A stretch of DNA of 44,318 nucleotides from Dehalococcoidia bacterium (GTDB lineage: Bacteria > Chloroflexota > Dehalococcoidia > Dehalococcoidales > S120), in the NCBI GenBank assembly GCA_011192075.1, contig DUER01000139.1, positions 1 through 44,318 of the forward strand, in the 5' to 3' direction. Positions 8,347 through 17,587 of the stretch are shown in pieces. The stretch's first letter is position 1; every line of letters starts with the position of its first letter. The notes below the pieces were generated by a model, which saw only the letters and a list, made by a program, of their open reading frames with translations, did no database searches and had not been told where the DNA came from. Made by a program: the position numbers and the translations under genes.

Positions 8347-9642
8347 CTAGCACTTAGACGCTGAGATGCCTAGAAACTCTTCCACTAATGCCATAGCACA
8401 ATACTCCCCACACATGCTACAAGCAGCACCGGCAGAAGCGTGCTTACTATGAACTTGGCGAGACCGCTTGGGGTCCAGGGATAGCCTGGCTTGCTCTTCC
8501 CAGTCAAACTTCTTTCTAGCCACCGACATCTTCATATCCCATTCCTCGGCACCTTTTACTCCCTTGGCTATATCAGCAGCATGAGCAGCAATGCGCGAGG
8601 CTAACACCCCTTGCCTTACGTCCTCAGGGTCAGGTATAGAAAGATGCTCCGCTGGCGTTACATAGCACAGAAAATCGGCACCGGCAGCGGCAGCAATAGC
8701 GCCACCGATAGCTCCTGTTATGTGGTCATAGCCGGCAGCTATATCAGTTACCAGCGGACCCAGCACATAGAAGGGTGCCTCCTTGCAGATAGCCTTCTCC
8801 AGGCGAACATTAGCCTCAATTTGATTCAAGGGCAGGTGTCCCGGACCCTCCACCATTACCTGAACTCCAGCTTGCTGAGCGCGCTGCACTAACTCCCCGA
8901 TAACGAGCAACTCCTCCACTTGAGCTCGGTCGGTAGCATCAGCTAAGCTACCAGGACGCATCCCATCACCAAGGCTCAGCGTTACATCAAACTGCCTAGC
9001 TATCTCAAGCAAGCGGTCATAATACTCATAAAGAGGATTCTCACGTTCATTGTAGATTATCCAGCCTATCAGGAAAGCACCCCCACGAGACACGACATCA
9101 GCTACTCTTCCCTGCTTTTTAAGCCGGGCAATGGCTGACTGTGTCACACCACAATGCACCGTTATGAAGTCAACACCATCCCGGGCATGCTCTTCAATCA
9201 CGGCAAATAGCTCGTCAATAGGCATTTTCACTATGGCGCTATGTCTATCTATAGTCTCAATCCCGGCTTGATAAATAGGTACCGTTCCTATTGGCAAAGA
9301 GGTGGAGGCAATGATAGCCTGACGAATAGCTGATATGTCACCGCCGGTGCTTAAGTCCATAACTGTATCCGCCCCTGAGTCAATAGCTACCCGCAACTTC
9401 TCCAGCTCGGTATCAATATTGCCAAAGTCAGAAGAGGTCCCAATATTAGCATTGACCTTAGTTCTAAGCCCTTGACCTATACCATAAGGAACCAGATTGG
9501 TATGATTAGTATTAGCCGGAATTACTATCGTTCCCTTAGCTACCCCATGCTGGATAACCTCAGCCTCCACCCCCTCCTGCTGTGCTACCAGTGTCATCTG
9601 GGGTGAAATAATACCTTTTATAGCTAATTCCAGTTGCGTCAT
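8347..9642 (-). CDS. thiC: Phosphomethylpyrimidine synthase ThiC (radical SAM)
   Basis: 431 residues, the short ThiC form without the N-terminal extension of the E. coli type. It converts aminoimidazole ribotide to hydroxymethylpyrimidine phosphate with S-adenosylmethionine and a 4Fe-4S cluster. Conserved stretches include [26 protein letters not shown]-like ([14 protein letters not shown]), [29 protein letters not shown] and [14 protein letters not shown]. The cluster motif at the C-terminus is C408-x2-C411-x3-C415 (CSMCGEYC), one residue shorter than the CX2CX4C of long ThiCs. GGGGGAGGGG precedes the ATG. Transcription is controlled by the upstream TPP riboswitch, and thi4 follows in the same operon. 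Confidence 0.96.
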   Translation of the reverse strand: MTQLELAIKGIISPQMTLVAQQEGVEAEVIQHGVAKGTIVIPANTNHTNLVPYGIGQGLRTKVNANIGTSSDFGNIDTELEKLRVAIDSGADTVMDLSTGGDISAIRQAIIASTSLPIGTVPIYQAGIETIDRHSAIVKMPIDELFAVIEEHARDGVDFITVHCGVTQSAIARLKKQGRVADVVSRGGAFLIGWIIYNERENPLYEYYDRLLEIARQFDVTLSLGDGMRPGSLADATDRAQVEELLVIGELVQRAQQAGVQVMVEGPGHLPLNQIEANVRLEKAICKEAPFYVLGPLVTDIAAGYDHITGAIGGAIAAAAGADFLCYVTPAEHLSIPDPEDVRQGVLASRIAAHAADIAKGVKGAEEWDMKMSVARKKFDWEEQARLSLDPKRSRQVHSKHASAGAACSMCGEYCAMALVEEFLGISASKC

Positions 9643-9658
9643 CTCTACCCCTCCCCCA

Positions 9659-9704
9659 TAAAAATTAAACCAAGGGCTTCGGCGGTTACTGCTAGACCCT
9701 TGGT
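9659..9704 (-). terminator. Intrinsic terminator, expression platform of the TPP riboswitch
   Basis: On the minus strand ACCAAGGG (9697-9704) pairs with CCCTTGGT (9669-9676) across a 20-base loop, and TTTAATTTTT follows at once. It lies between the aptamer and the thiC ribosome-binding site, so the switch acts by transcription termination when TPP is bound. The competing antiterminator was not worked out. Confidence 0.8.
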
Positions 9705-9713
9705 CTAAATTAC

Positions 9714-9797
9714 TGCCGCTTCCCTACGCTCGCATTACCGAGATCAGGTTCCCAGGGTTGGCATCAGCCTCTCAGCCGTCGAGCACCCCTAGCGGTT
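9714..9797 (-). promoter_or_regulatory. TPP riboswitch (THI element) controlling thiC-thi4
   Basis: Read on the minus strand, the conserved core elements appear in order: GGGGTGC, GGCTGAGAGG, ACCCTGGGAACCTGATCT, then GGTAATGCGAGCGTAGGGAAGC. These are the diagnostic THI-box sequences that bind thiamin pyrophosphate. The aptamer starts just downstream of a TATAAT box and is followed by a terminator before thiC, so high TPP should shut the operon off. Confidence 0.95.
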
Positions 9798-9803
9798 AAC
9801 CTT

Positions 9804-9809
9804 ATTATA
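9804..9809 (-). promoter_or_regulatory. -10 box of the thiamin operon
   Basis: A perfect TATAAT on the minus strand lies seven bases upstream of the riboswitch aptamer. The -35 region 17 bases further up (CTATGT) is poor, so only the -10 is annotated. Confidence 0.5.
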
Positions 9810-9911
9810 TTCTGTTTATAATAATAACATAGGCTCGCCTAGAATGCAATGTCGGCTCTTCTATTTTCAACCTATCTCGCCCCCAGTTACTACTCCATTT
9901 GCAAGCAGCAA

Positions 9912-9920
9912 TGATATAAT
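9912..9920 (+). promoter_or_regulatory. Extended -10 promoter immediately before rsmG
   Basis: TGaTATAAT is an extended -10 element, and no good -35 is visible. Its last base is only seven bases before ATG 9928, so transcription should begin at or next to the start codon, giving a leaderless or nearly leaderless mRNA. Confidence 0.55.
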
Positions 9921-9927
9921 AACCATT

Positions 9928-10647
9928 ATGGAAAGACTTAACAGCGGGGCTACAAAATTAGGGTTGCACCTTAATCCGGGGCAGCTTGATCAGTTCTATA
10001 TCTACTATCAAGAGTTGTTAGATTGGAACCGACGGCTGAACCTTACTTCTATAACTGACTATGAAAACGTGCAAATAAAGCATTTCCTTGATTCTCTCAC
10101 CGTGACCCTGGCCTGGCAGCAACCGATAAGCAGTATGGACTTCCGCCTGATCGATGTCGGTAGCGGTGCTGGACTACCCGGAATACCGCTTAAAATTCTA
10201 TGGCCTGACATAAAGCTGGTGCTGCTTGACTCCACAGCTAAGAAGGCAGTCTTCTTACATCACCTTAAACAGAAACTGGGACTGGATGGTGTTGAAATCG
10301 TGGTGGGACGGGCTGAAGGAGTCGCCTATGACACCCAATATCGGGAGAAGTTTGACGTAGTGCTTTCACGGGCTGTTGCCCCTCTACCAACTCTTGTTGA
10401 ATTAACTTTGCCCTTTTGCACTATTGGTGGCAGCTTCATTGCTCAGAAAAAGGGGGCCATTGACCCAGAAATAAGCCGAGCCAGTCAGGCGATTAGCCTA
10501 CTGGGTGGTAACCTGCGAGAGGTCAAGAGAGTCGACCTGCAAGAATTTACAGATGAGAGATGGTTAGTAATAATAGATAAGGTATCACCAACGTCCGAGC
10601 AATATCCTCGTCGCCCAGGCACACCATCGAAGAGACCGTTGGGGTAA
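9928..10647 (+). CDS. rsmG: 16S rRNA (guanine527-N7)-methyltransferase RsmG
   Basis: From ATG 9928 this is a 239-residue protein, the usual RsmG length. It methylates N7 of G527 in the 530 loop of 16S rRNA using S-adenosylmethionine. The family motif YYQELLDWNRRLNLTSI is near the N-terminus, followed by the SAM-binding loop LIDVGSGAGLPGIPLKI and DVVLSRAVAPLPTLVEL. The track's earlier start at 9844 adds 28 unlike residues, and the strong extended -10 at 9912-9920 lies inside that extension, so transcripts would not contain it. The gene stands alone between the divergent thiamin operon and pdxST. Confidence 0.95.
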   Translation: MERLNSGATKLGLHLNPGQLDQFYIYYQELLDWNRRLNLTSITDYENVQIKHFLDSLTVTLAWQQPISSMDFRLIDVGSGAGLPGIPLKILWPDIKLVLLDSTAKKAVFLHHLKQKLGLDGVEIVVGRAEGVAYDTQYREKFDVVLSRAVAPLPTLVELTLPFCTIGGSFIAQKKGAIDPEISRASQAISLLGGNLREVKRVDLQEFTDERWLVIIDKVSPTSEQYPRRPGTPSKRPLG

Positions 10648-10668
10648 CATTTATATAATTAAGTAAGC

Positions 10669-10697
10669 TTGATAAGCAATTTAAACAAGAGTAAAAT
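10669..10697 (+). promoter_or_regulatory. Sigma70-type promoter for pdxS-pdxT
   Basis: TTGATA, a 17-base spacer and TAAAAT lie 45 bases ahead of the pdxS ATG. This is a good housekeeping-type promoter for the following operon. Confidence 0.7.
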
Positions 10698-10741
10698 ATC
10701 ATTGAAAGGTTATAAACTCAGGGTTGTGTGAGGAGGTAAAC

Positions 10742-11623
10742 ATGGAAACCGGGACGTGGAAGGTTAAGACTGGGCTAGCTCAGATGCTGAAGGGTGGAGT
10801 GATTATGGATGTGGTTACTCTAGAGCATGCCAAAACCGCCGAGGTGGCTGGTGCCTGCGCGGTGATGGCATTGGAGAGAGTGCCGGCCGATATTCGGGCT
10901 GCCGGGGGTGTGGCTCGTATGGCAGACCCAACGATTATTGAAGCTATTATGAAAGCAGTGTCTATACCGGTAATGGCTAAGTGTCGCATAGGTCATTTCG
11001 TGGAAGCCCAAGCCCTGCAAGCCCTTGGCGTAGATTACGTAGATGAGTCTGAGGTACTTACCCCGGCTGACGAGAGCCATCACATCTGGAAACATGGCTT
11101 TAAGGTTCCCTTTGTCTGTGGTTGCCGGGACCTAGGTGAAGCATTGCGCCGTATCGGTGAGGGAGCCGCTATGATTAGAACTAAAGGTGAGGCTGGCACC
11201 GGCAATATTGTTGAGGCAGTCAGGCATATGCGAGCCGTTATGGATGGCATCCGCAAATTGGTAAGCACCCCCGAGGAAGAGTTGATGGCGCAGGCTAAGG
11301 AAATGGGGGCACCCTTTGAACTGGTAGCTGAAATACATAAAACAGGGAAACTACCTGTGGTTAATTTTGCCGCTGGTGGGGTAGCTACCCCAACCGATGC
11401 AGCCCTGATGATGCAGCTAGGCGCTGATGGCGTCTTTGTTGGCTCAGGCATATTTAAATCCTCTAACCCTGAAGTTAGAGCCAGGGCTATTGTCAGAGCA
11501 ACCACCCACTTTCGAGACCCCGAAATCATCGCCGAGGTCTCCAAAAACCTCGGAGAAGCCATGCCCGGACTAGACATAAAGCAAATTCCTGCTGAGGAGC
11601 TGCTGGCACCTAGAGGGTGGTAG
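10742..11623 (+). CDS. pdxS: Pyridoxal 5'-phosphate synthase subunit PdxS
   Basis: 293 residues from ATG 10742, which has AGGAGG close upstream; the track start at GTG 10724 lies before this Shine-Dalgarno site and is rejected. PdxS is the synthase half of the DXP-independent route, joining ribose 5-phosphate, glyceraldehyde 3-phosphate and ammonia to make PLP in a TIM-barrel. Conserved segments are [29 protein letters not shown] with the catalytic lysine, [12 protein letters not shown], and [20 protein letters not shown]. pdxT follows after a single base, so the two subunits are co-translated and form the usual 12:12 complex. Confidence 0.98.
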   Translation: METGTWKVKTGLAQMLKGGVIMDVVTLEHAKTAEVAGACAVMALERVPADIRAAGGVARMADPTIIEAIMKAVSIPVMAKCRIGHFVEAQALQALGVDYVDESEVLTPADESHHIWKHGFKVPFVCGCRDLGEALRRIGEGAAMIRTKGEAGTGNIVEAVRHMRAVMDGIRKLVSTPEEELMAQAKEMGAPFELVAEIHKTGKLPVVNFAAGGVATPTDAALMMQLGADGVFVGSGIFKSSNPEVRARAIVRATTHFRDPEIIAEVSKNLGEAMPGLDIKQIPAEELLAPRGW

Positions 11624-11624
11624 G

Positions 11625-12200
11625 ATGAGAATAGGCGTTCTCGCTGCGCAGGGAGCCTTCGTTGAGCATATAGCTAGGCTGTGCCGACTGGAAGTAGAGG
11701 CTCTAGCCGTCCGCTTACCCCATGAACTGGCCAGCTTGGACGGGCTAATCATTCCCGGTGGAGAAAGTACCGCCATCAGCAAGTTGATGCTAGATTATAA
11801 TTTGACAGGCGAGATAAGAAATCTGGCTAAAAATGGTCTGCCAATCTTAGGAACCTGCGCCGGTATGATAATCCTAGCCAATGCGACTCCAGACTTGGAG
11901 GTAGAACCCCTGGGATTGATGAATATAATGGTTAGACGTAATGCCTTCGGCAGGCAAATAGATAGCTTTGAGACTGAGCTTTCCATACCGGTGCTAGGGA
12001 AGAAACCCTTTACCGGCATATTCATTCGAGCCCCAATAATCGAACAGGCAACCAGTGAAGTAGAGATACTAGCTAAGCTGGCCGATGGCACCAGCGTCGC
12101 TGCCAGACAAGGAAAGCTACTGGCTTGTGCCTTTCACCCCGAGTTGACTGACGACCTGAGATTTCACCAATACTTTATAGGTATCGTTACCGGTAATTAA
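11625..12200 (+). CDS. pdxT: Pyridoxal 5'-phosphate synthase glutaminase subunit PdxT
   Basis: 191 residues, standard length. It is a class I glutamine amidotransferase that releases ammonia from glutamine and channels it to PdxS. The catalytic triad is visible: Cys78 in GTCAGMI, and His171 with Glu173 in FHPELTDD. The IIPGGESTAISKL and NAFGRQIDSFE segments are PdxT-specific. It starts one base after the pdxS stop. Nothing unusual was seen. Confidence 0.98.
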   Translation: MRIGVLAAQGAFVEHIARLCRLEVEALAVRLPHELASLDGLIIPGGESTAISKLMLDYNLTGEIRNLAKNGLPILGTCAGMIILANATPDLEVEPLGLMNIMVRRNAFGRQIDSFETELSIPVLGKKPFTGIFIRAPIIEQATSEVEILAKLADGTSVAARQGKLLACAFHPELTDDLRFHQYFIGIVTGN

Positions 12201-12217
12201 ACATTTAGGGGGCATTT

Positions 12218-13720
12218 TTGCAAAAGGTAATCACCGATGACTTGGATGCTCTGCTTGATATTTTACCGCCACATATTCGACAGCCCCTGTGCCAGCAACA
12301 AGACATCAGTGACCTATTAGAGGTAGTGCTGGATTTGGGTCGCCCCCCTGAAGCCCGCTTCCCTCAGCGGGAAGTAGTCTTAAGCCCTCAGGAAGTCAAC
12401 GAGCAGGATATCGACTATGTAACCTCACGTATCAGCAGCTTCGGTGGTGACAATCGGGCCGGGATTGAGCGCACCCTGCATCGCATCTCAGCAATTCGTA
12501 ATCGCAAAGGGCGTATTGTTGGGCTTACCTGCCGCTTGGGCCGAGCCGTTTTTGGCACCATAAAAATTATTGAAGACCTTATCCGGTCAGGAAGGAGTAT
12601 CCTGCTGCTGGGTCGTCCCGGGGTAGGCAAGACAACTATGCTACGCGAGGTAGCCCGAGTGTTAGCCGATGACCTGGGCAAACGGGTTATCATTGTCGAC
12701 ACCTCAAATGAGATTGCCGGTGATGGTGATATTCCCCATCCCGCCATTGGACATGCCCGGCGGATGCAGGTAACTACTCCCTCTATGCAACATGCAGTAA
12801 TGATTGAAGCCATAGAAAACCACATGCCTGAGGTAATCGTGATTGATGAAATTGGCACTGAGCTTGAGGCTCAGGCAGCACGAACTATTGCTGAGCGTGG
12901 GGTTCAACTGGTAGGCACTGCCCATGGTAACACCCTGGATAATCTGATGATGAACCCTACTCTGGCTGACCTTATTGGAGGTATCCAGGCGGTCACCTAG
13001 GGTGATGAAGAGGCGAAAAGAAGGGGCACCCAGAAATCCATACTGGAGCGCAGGGCACCGCCTACTTTTGATATCGTGGTTGAAATTCAGGAGTGGGATA
13101 AGGTAGCTATTCATCCTGATGTTGGCGAAGCCGTTGACGCTATCCTGCGTGTTCAACCTACAGCCACCGAGACTCGCTGGCTGGATGAGACGGGAGAGGT
13201 CATAATAGAAAAGGAAGAGCCGGTTATCACTGGAAAAAGGGCTAGAGTTAAGCGACCGGTTAAGGAGGGCGAGCCGCACAAGCTTTACCTCTTCGGTGTA
13301 AATCGGGTACGACTGGAGCAAATAGCCAACGAGATGCAACTGAGCCTAAATATAGTCAACAACCTAAACGATGCCAACCTGTTTATAACCTCTAAAAGCT
13401 ACTATCGGCGAAAGCCACAAAAGGTCAGGGATGCTGAACCGGCTAACCTGCCCATCTATGTCCTCAAGAGTAACACTCCACCCCAAATCAGGCAGCTGTT
13501 AAGTACTATCTATCCTCGGGATGGGACAGACTTCTTCAAGCTTGCCTTAAGTGAGGCAGAAGAAGCTGTTATCAAGGTTAAGAGCGGTGAGGAGGCAGTA
13601 GAGCTCAGCCCACGGAGTGCCTATATTCGTCGCCTACAGCACCTCATAGCTAAAAGAAACGAACTATCCTCACGAAGCCAGGGCAAAGACCCCAATAGGC
13701 GGGTGAGGATTTATAAGTAA
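12218..13720 (+). pseudogene. SpoIIIAA-like AAA ATPase with C-terminal R3H domain, interrupted by an in-frame amber codon
   Basis: The track shows two ORFs (12218-13000 and 13076-13720), but both lie in one frame. The frame reads IQAVT, then TAG at 12998-13000, then continues as GDEEAKRRGTQKSILERRAPPTFD without shift. Rejoined, it is a 499-residue protein. The ATPase has Walker [12 protein letters not shown] and Walker [11 protein letters not shown], then a linker, then a C-terminal R3H single-stranded nucleic acid binding region (YIRRLQHLIAKRNELSS). The likely ancestral codon is TTG or another one-base neighbour. The initiator is TTG with AGGGGG upstream. The damage may be a real mutation or an assembly error. 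The C-terminal half could restart at GTG 13076. The role of this conserved Chloroflexota/Firmicutes-type protein is uncertain. Confidence 0.8.
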
Positions 13721-13732
13721 AAAGGAAACATT

Positions 13733-14359
13733 ATGGCTCTGTTCATTACCTTTGAGGGAGGGGAGGGTACAGGCAAGAGCCTCCAGGCTGGGGCATTATA
13801 CAGAAAGCTATCACAGTTAGCTATTTCAGCATTACTAACCCATGAGCCGGGTGGTACTCCATTTGGTCAGAAAATAGGTCGCTGGCTAAAATGGGCTCAG
13901 GATATAGATATATCACCACTAACCGAGCTACTGTTGTTTAATGCCTCCCGCAGCCAATTAGTAACTGAAGTAATCCAACCCAGCTTGAAAAATGGGAAAA
14001 TCGTTACCTGTGACCGCTATGCTGACTCTACCACCGCCTATCAAAGCTATGGGCGGGGATTAGATTTGGAAATGGTCAGGGCGATCAATAATGCTGCCAC
14101 TCAGGGATTAAAGTCTGATCTGACAGTTTTGCTGGATATGACGGCTGAGAATGGGCTTGCCCGTAAAAGCCCCGGAAAACAAGACCGTTTTGAGCAGGAG
14201 AATATAGCCTTCCATCAAAGGGTAAGGGAAGGTTACCTCAAGATAGCAGCTAGTGACCCAGAGCGATGGCTGGTAATAGACGCCGCGCAGAGCAAAGAGA
14301 GAATAGCCCAGATTATCTGGCAAAGGGTAAGCCAACTGCTTTCAAGTCAAGGAGGCTAA
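13733..14359 (+). CDS. tmk: Thymidylate kinase
   Basis: 208 residues, normal length. It phosphorylates dTMP to dTDP with ATP. The P-loop FEGGEGTGKS is at residues 6-15, the thymidylate-binding DRYADSTTAYQSYGRGL region includes the DRY/H-like motif, and the lid carries KSPGKQDRFEQE. It follows the interrupted R3H-ATPase by 12 bases and precedes mnmA by 3, so it is in an operon. AAAGGAA precedes the ATG. Confidence 0.97.
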   Translation: MALFITFEGGEGTGKSLQAGALYRKLSQLAISALLTHEPGGTPFGQKIGRWLKWAQDIDISPLTELLLFNASRSQLVTEVIQPSLKNGKIVTCDRYADSTTAYQSYGRGLDLEMVRAINNAATQGLKSDLTVLLDMTAENGLARKSPGKQDRFEQENIAFHQRVREGYLKIAASDPERWLVIDAAQSKERIAQIIWQRVSQLLSSQGG

Positions 14360-14362
14360 AAT

Positions 14363-15436
14363 ATGCCCCAAAAGCGGGTTGCGGTAGCTATGAGCGGTGG
14401 GGTGGATTCGTCACTGGCTGCCGCCCTATTGATAGAAGCCGGCTATGAGGTAGTTGGTGTCACCATGCAAATTTGGCCTTCGGCTCAGCCAGCTTTTGGT
14501 GGCTGTTGCGGACTTGAAGCGGTAGAAGATGCTAAAAGGGTCGCTTATAAGCTGGGCTTCCCTCATTATGTGATGAATCTTAGGGATATTTTTACCCGAA
14601 TGGTTATTGCCGATTTCTGCCAGGAGTATAGCCTGGGGAGGACACCAAATCCTTGTATCAGGTGCAACCAGTATATTAAGTTTGATGCTCTGCTCGAGAG
14701 AATTAAGCAGTTAGACGCCGATTTCATAGCTACCGGACACTATGCCAGAATCGAGCAGTCACCGGATGGCTATCGCTTACTGAAAGCAGTTGACCAAACT
14801 AAAGACCAGTCCTATTTCCTTTATACTTTGGGGCAAAAGGAGCTTCAACACCTGCTACTGCCCTTAGGCAACCTGCGTAAAGTGGAGGTAAGAGAACTGG
14901 CTGCCAAACTAAGCTTGTCCGTCAGCACCAAGCGTGATAGCCAGGATGTTTGCTTTGTGCCTGATAATGACTATCGGTCATTTCTAGCCAGTCGCATCCC
15001 CCTCAAATCTGGAGACATCATTGACACCGAGGGCAAGGTTTTGGGCAAACACAAGGGTTTAGCCCAATATACGGTGGGACAAAGGCAAGGCTTGGGGCTT
15101 GCCTCAAATAGGCGCCTATATGTGACAAAGCTTGATGCCACCAGTAATAGACTGGTGGTAGGCACTAAAGACCAGCTTTTAGGTGATACGCTCATTGCCA
15201 ACAAGCTAAGCTGGGTGTCAGGTAAGGTGTCTAATGAGCCTATTAGCATAATGGCTAAAGTCCGCTACAAGTCACCTGAGACAACAGCTAGGCTCCGCCT
15301 TAAAAACGGGGTAGCGGAGGTCCAGTTTTATCAGCCTCAGTGGGCAATTACTCCGGGACAGTCCGTAGCATTCTACCAAGGTGACGTTGTCCTGGGTGGG
15401 GGGATAATCCAAGATGCAGGTGCCGTCGTTAGCTGA
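14363..15436 (+). CDS. mnmA: tRNA-specific 2-thiouridylase MnmA
   Basis: 357 residues. MnmA adenylates and thiolates U34 of tRNAs for Lys, Glu and Gln. The PP-loop SGGVDSS is at residues 11-17, the catalytic cysteine is C98 in [10 protein letters not shown], and its partner is C197 in [10 protein letters not shown]. Further motifs are ATGHYARI and [17 protein letters not shown] lies seven bases before ATG 14363. The 3' end overlaps rnhB by 23 bases. The CC pair at 48-49 in the GGCCG insertion is not catalytic as far as I can tell. Confidence 0.97.
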   Translation: MPQKRVAVAMSGGVDSSLAAALLIEAGYEVVGVTMQIWPSAQPAFGGCCGLEAVEDAKRVAYKLGFPHYVMNLRDIFTRMVIADFCQEYSLGRTPNPCIRCNQYIKFDALLERIKQLDADFIATGHYARIEQSPDGYRLLKAVDQTKDQSYFLYTLGQKELQHLLLPLGNLRKVEVRELAAKLSLSVSTKRDSQDVCFVPDNDYRSFLASRIPLKSGDIIDTEGKVLGKHKGLAQYTVGQRQGLGLASNRRLYVTKLDATSNRLVVGTKDQLLGDTLIANKLSWVSGKVSNEPISIMAKVRYKSPETTARLRLKNGVAEVQFYQPQWAITPGQSVAFYQGDVVLGGGIIQDAGAVVS

Positions 15437-16043
15437 AGAAATGGAGCTTAGGGCACAGGGTTATCAGCTTATCGCTGGTATTGATGAGGTGGGACGTGGT
15501 GCCTTAGCCGGTCCAGTAGTAGCCGCAGCCGTTATTCTGCCCTGCCAGATAGATACTCCCTGGCTAAACCAGGTGAGAGACAGCAAGCAGTTAAGCCCAG
15601 CCCGACGCCAGCTTTTGTTTGGGCACATCCGTGAGGTAGCCATATCGGTAGGCATTGGTATGGTTCACCACGAGGTAATAGATGACCAGGGTATAGCTAA
15701 GGCGACCCGGCTGGCTATGAAGTCAGCTATAGACTACCTGTCGCCATCACCTGAGACCCTCCTTATAGATCATATCCGTCTTCCCGAGGTGCCACTACCT
15801 CAAAAGGGAATAACTAATGGAGATGAATTGTGCTTGTCAATTGCATGTGCCTCTATTGTGGCCAAAGTTACCCGAGACCGCCTGATGATAGAGCTTGATA
15901 GTATCTATCCCGCCTATAGATTGGCTGACCACAAAGGTTATGGCACCAAGGCGCACTTATTCTGCCTCTACCAACTGGGACCGTCTCCTATTCATCGCCG
16001 GTCCTTCCGACCAATTAGTGATATAATTCAGGAGCGTTTATGA
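15414..16043 (+). CDS. rnhB: Ribonuclease HII
   Basis: 209 residues. It degrades the RNA of RNA-DNA hybrids and removes single ribonucleotides from DNA. The catalytic carboxylates are in [13 protein letters not shown] (Asp24, Glu25) and LLIDHIR (Asp119). [11 protein letters not shown] and the HKGYGTKAH segment confirm type 2. Its start overlaps the end of mnmA by 23 bases, which suggests translational coupling; a later in-frame ATG ([10 protein letters not shown]) is a possible alternative start. Confidence 0.96.
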   Translation: MQVPSLAEEMELRAQGYQLIAGIDEVGRGALAGPVVAAAVILPCQIDTPWLNQVRDSKQLSPARRQLLFGHIREVAISVGIGMVHHEVIDDQGIAKATRLAMKSAIDYLSPSPETLLIDHIRLPEVPLPQKGITNGDELCLSIACASIVAKVTRDRLMIELDSIYPAYRLADHKGYGTKAHLFCLYQLGPSPIHRRSFRPISDIIQERL

Positions 16044-16112
16044 CGGGAAGAGAAAGAGGATAAGTAGCCAAATAAGGAATCAAGAAATATAAAGGAGCTA
16101 ATATAAAGCGCT

Positions 16113-17129
16113 ATGATAGTCGAAATGACAACAGGTGCCACTCCAGAGGAGATAGATGGCGTGGTGCAAAGGGCTAAGTCACTGGGACTAAATATCCAGT
16201 TGAATTTCGGCACTGACAGAATGGTGGTCGCCATTCTAGGAAGCAATACAGGACAGTTATCTACAGATATCTTTGCCGTGTTCCCCGGGGTAGCGAGCGT
16301 AACCCGGGTTATGAAGCCTTACAAGCTCGCCTCTAGGGAATTTAAGGCAGAGGACAGCCTAGTTTTCATTGATGGGATTGAGATTGGGGGTAGGCGTATT
16401 GTAGTTATGGCAGGGCCTTGTGCCGTGGAGAGTGAAGAACAGCTTATGGAGGCGGCTAAGGCAGTAAAAGAGTCTGGAGCCAGCGTTTTGCGTGGTGGCG
16501 CCTTTAAACCACGTACTTCCCCCTTCAGTTTTCAGGGTCTGGAAAAAGCTGGGCTTGAACTACTAGCGCAAGCAAAGGAGCATTTTGGTATACCAGTGAT
16601 TACCGAAGTAGTTGACCCTCACGATGTCAACCTGGTAGCCAAGTTTGTCGATATCCTTCAAGTTGGTTCCCGCAATATGCAGAACTTCGCCCTGCTAATT
16701 AATGTTGGCAAAAGTAATAGTCCTGTCGTTCTGAAACGCGGGTTTTCGTGCACTATTACTGAGTGGCTTACCGCGGCCGACTATCTGCTGGCAGAGGGAA
16801 ATAACCAAGTCATTCTTTGTGAGAGGGGAATCAGAACTTTTGAGGATAGCACTCGTTTTTCTCTGGATATTTCTTCCATACCAGTAATTAAGAGAAACAG
16901 CCACTTGCCAGTGATTGTTGACCCTAGCCACGCTGCCGGCCACTACTCACTGGTACCAGCGATAGCCAAAGCAGCTGTGGCGGCTGGCGCTGATGGGCTT
17001 CTCATTGAGGTTCACCCCAATCCCAAAGAAGCCCTGGTAGATGGTCTTCAGTCTCTAACACCGTCAGCCTTCGCTAGGTTGATGGAAGAACTCAGACCAA
17101 TTGCCAAATCTGTAGGCAGACATATGTAG
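16113..17129 (+). CDS. aroF: 3-deoxy-7-phosphoheptulonate (DAHP) synthase, AroA-I-beta type
   Basis: 338 residues: an N-terminal ferredoxin-like regulatory domain (about 1-70, MIVEMTTGATPEEIDGVVQR) followed by the KDO8P-like TIM barrel. It condenses phosphoenolpyruvate and erythrose 4-phosphate in the first step of aromatic amino acid synthesis. Motifs include VMAGPCAVESEEQL, LRGGAFKPRTSPFSFQG, LQVGSRNMQNF, LCERGIRTFE and VIVDPSHAAGH. It stands 69 bases after rnhB and is not linked to other aro genes in the window. The N-terminal domain in this class usually carries feedback control. Confidence 0.96.
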   Translation: MIVEMTTGATPEEIDGVVQRAKSLGLNIQLNFGTDRMVVAILGSNTGQLSTDIFAVFPGVASVTRVMKPYKLASREFKAEDSLVFIDGIEIGGRRIVVMAGPCAVESEEQLMEAAKAVKESGASVLRGGAFKPRTSPFSFQGLEKAGLELLAQAKEHFGIPVITEVVDPHDVNLVAKFVDILQVGSRNMQNFALLINVGKSNSPVVLKRGFSCTITEWLTAADYLLAEGNNQVILCERGIRTFEDSTRFSLDISSIPVIKRNSHLPVIVDPSHAAGHYSLVPAIAKAAVAAGADGLLIEVHPNPKEALVDGLQSLTPSAFARLMEELRPIAKSVGRHM

Positions 17130-17154
17130 TCATGAATGCAATCCTATAAGAGAA

Positions 17155-17520
17155 ATGAAACGGAAAGATACTGGAATCCTGGGGGAAAAACTGGCTAAGG
17201 ATTTTCTTGAAAGGCGAGGCTACCGTATCGTTGAAACTAACTACCGCTACCCCGGAGATGAAATTGACATCGTAGCTAAGCATAAAGACTACCTGGTCTT
17301 TATTGAAGTAAGAACGAAAAAGAGCCTGGAGTTTGGTAGTCCTGAAGAATCAATCACGCCGGCCAAGAAAGCAAGGATGAAGGCGACTACCGCTTACTAC
17401 CAATAAATCCATGATAATTTGCCCTCGTTATGGAGCATTGATGTGGTGGCAGTAGAACTAGACCAAAAGGGGAAGCTATCACGAATTGAGCTTATTGAAA
17501 ATGCAGTAAGCGACCTGTAG
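17155..17520 (+). pseudogene. yraN: YraN/UPF0102 nuclease-fold protein, interrupted by an in-frame ochre codon
   Basis: The first 83 codons read as a UPF0102 protein (LGEKLAKDFLERRGYRIVETNYR, GDEIDIVAKHKDYLVFIEVRTKKS), a restriction-endonuclease-like fold of unknown role often found near rnhB. After TAA at 17404-17406 the same frame continues with the expected family C-terminus (HDNLPSLWSIDVVAVELD ... IELIENAV) to TAG at 17518. One C-to-T change from CAA would explain the stop. The truncated 83-residue product would lack the last strand and helix. Confidence 0.8.
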
Positions 17521-17587
17521 AGATTTTGAGATTGTTTACTAACCTTACCCCCTTATCCCCCTCTTCTTTATAGGAGTTCACAATTTT

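Noticed and set aside
11080-11577. 165-aa minus-strand ORF within pdxS
   Set aside because: It is a shadow of the highly conserved pdxS coding sequence.
12998-13000. TAG as a recoded sense codon (pyrrolysine or code change)
   Set aside because: Other genes in the window end normally at TAG, and no other internal TAG was found in a conserved gene.
12704-13339. 211-aa minus-strand ORF across the amber codon
   Set aside because: Its length is notable, but it is antisense to well-conserved ATPase coding sequence and has no recognisable features.
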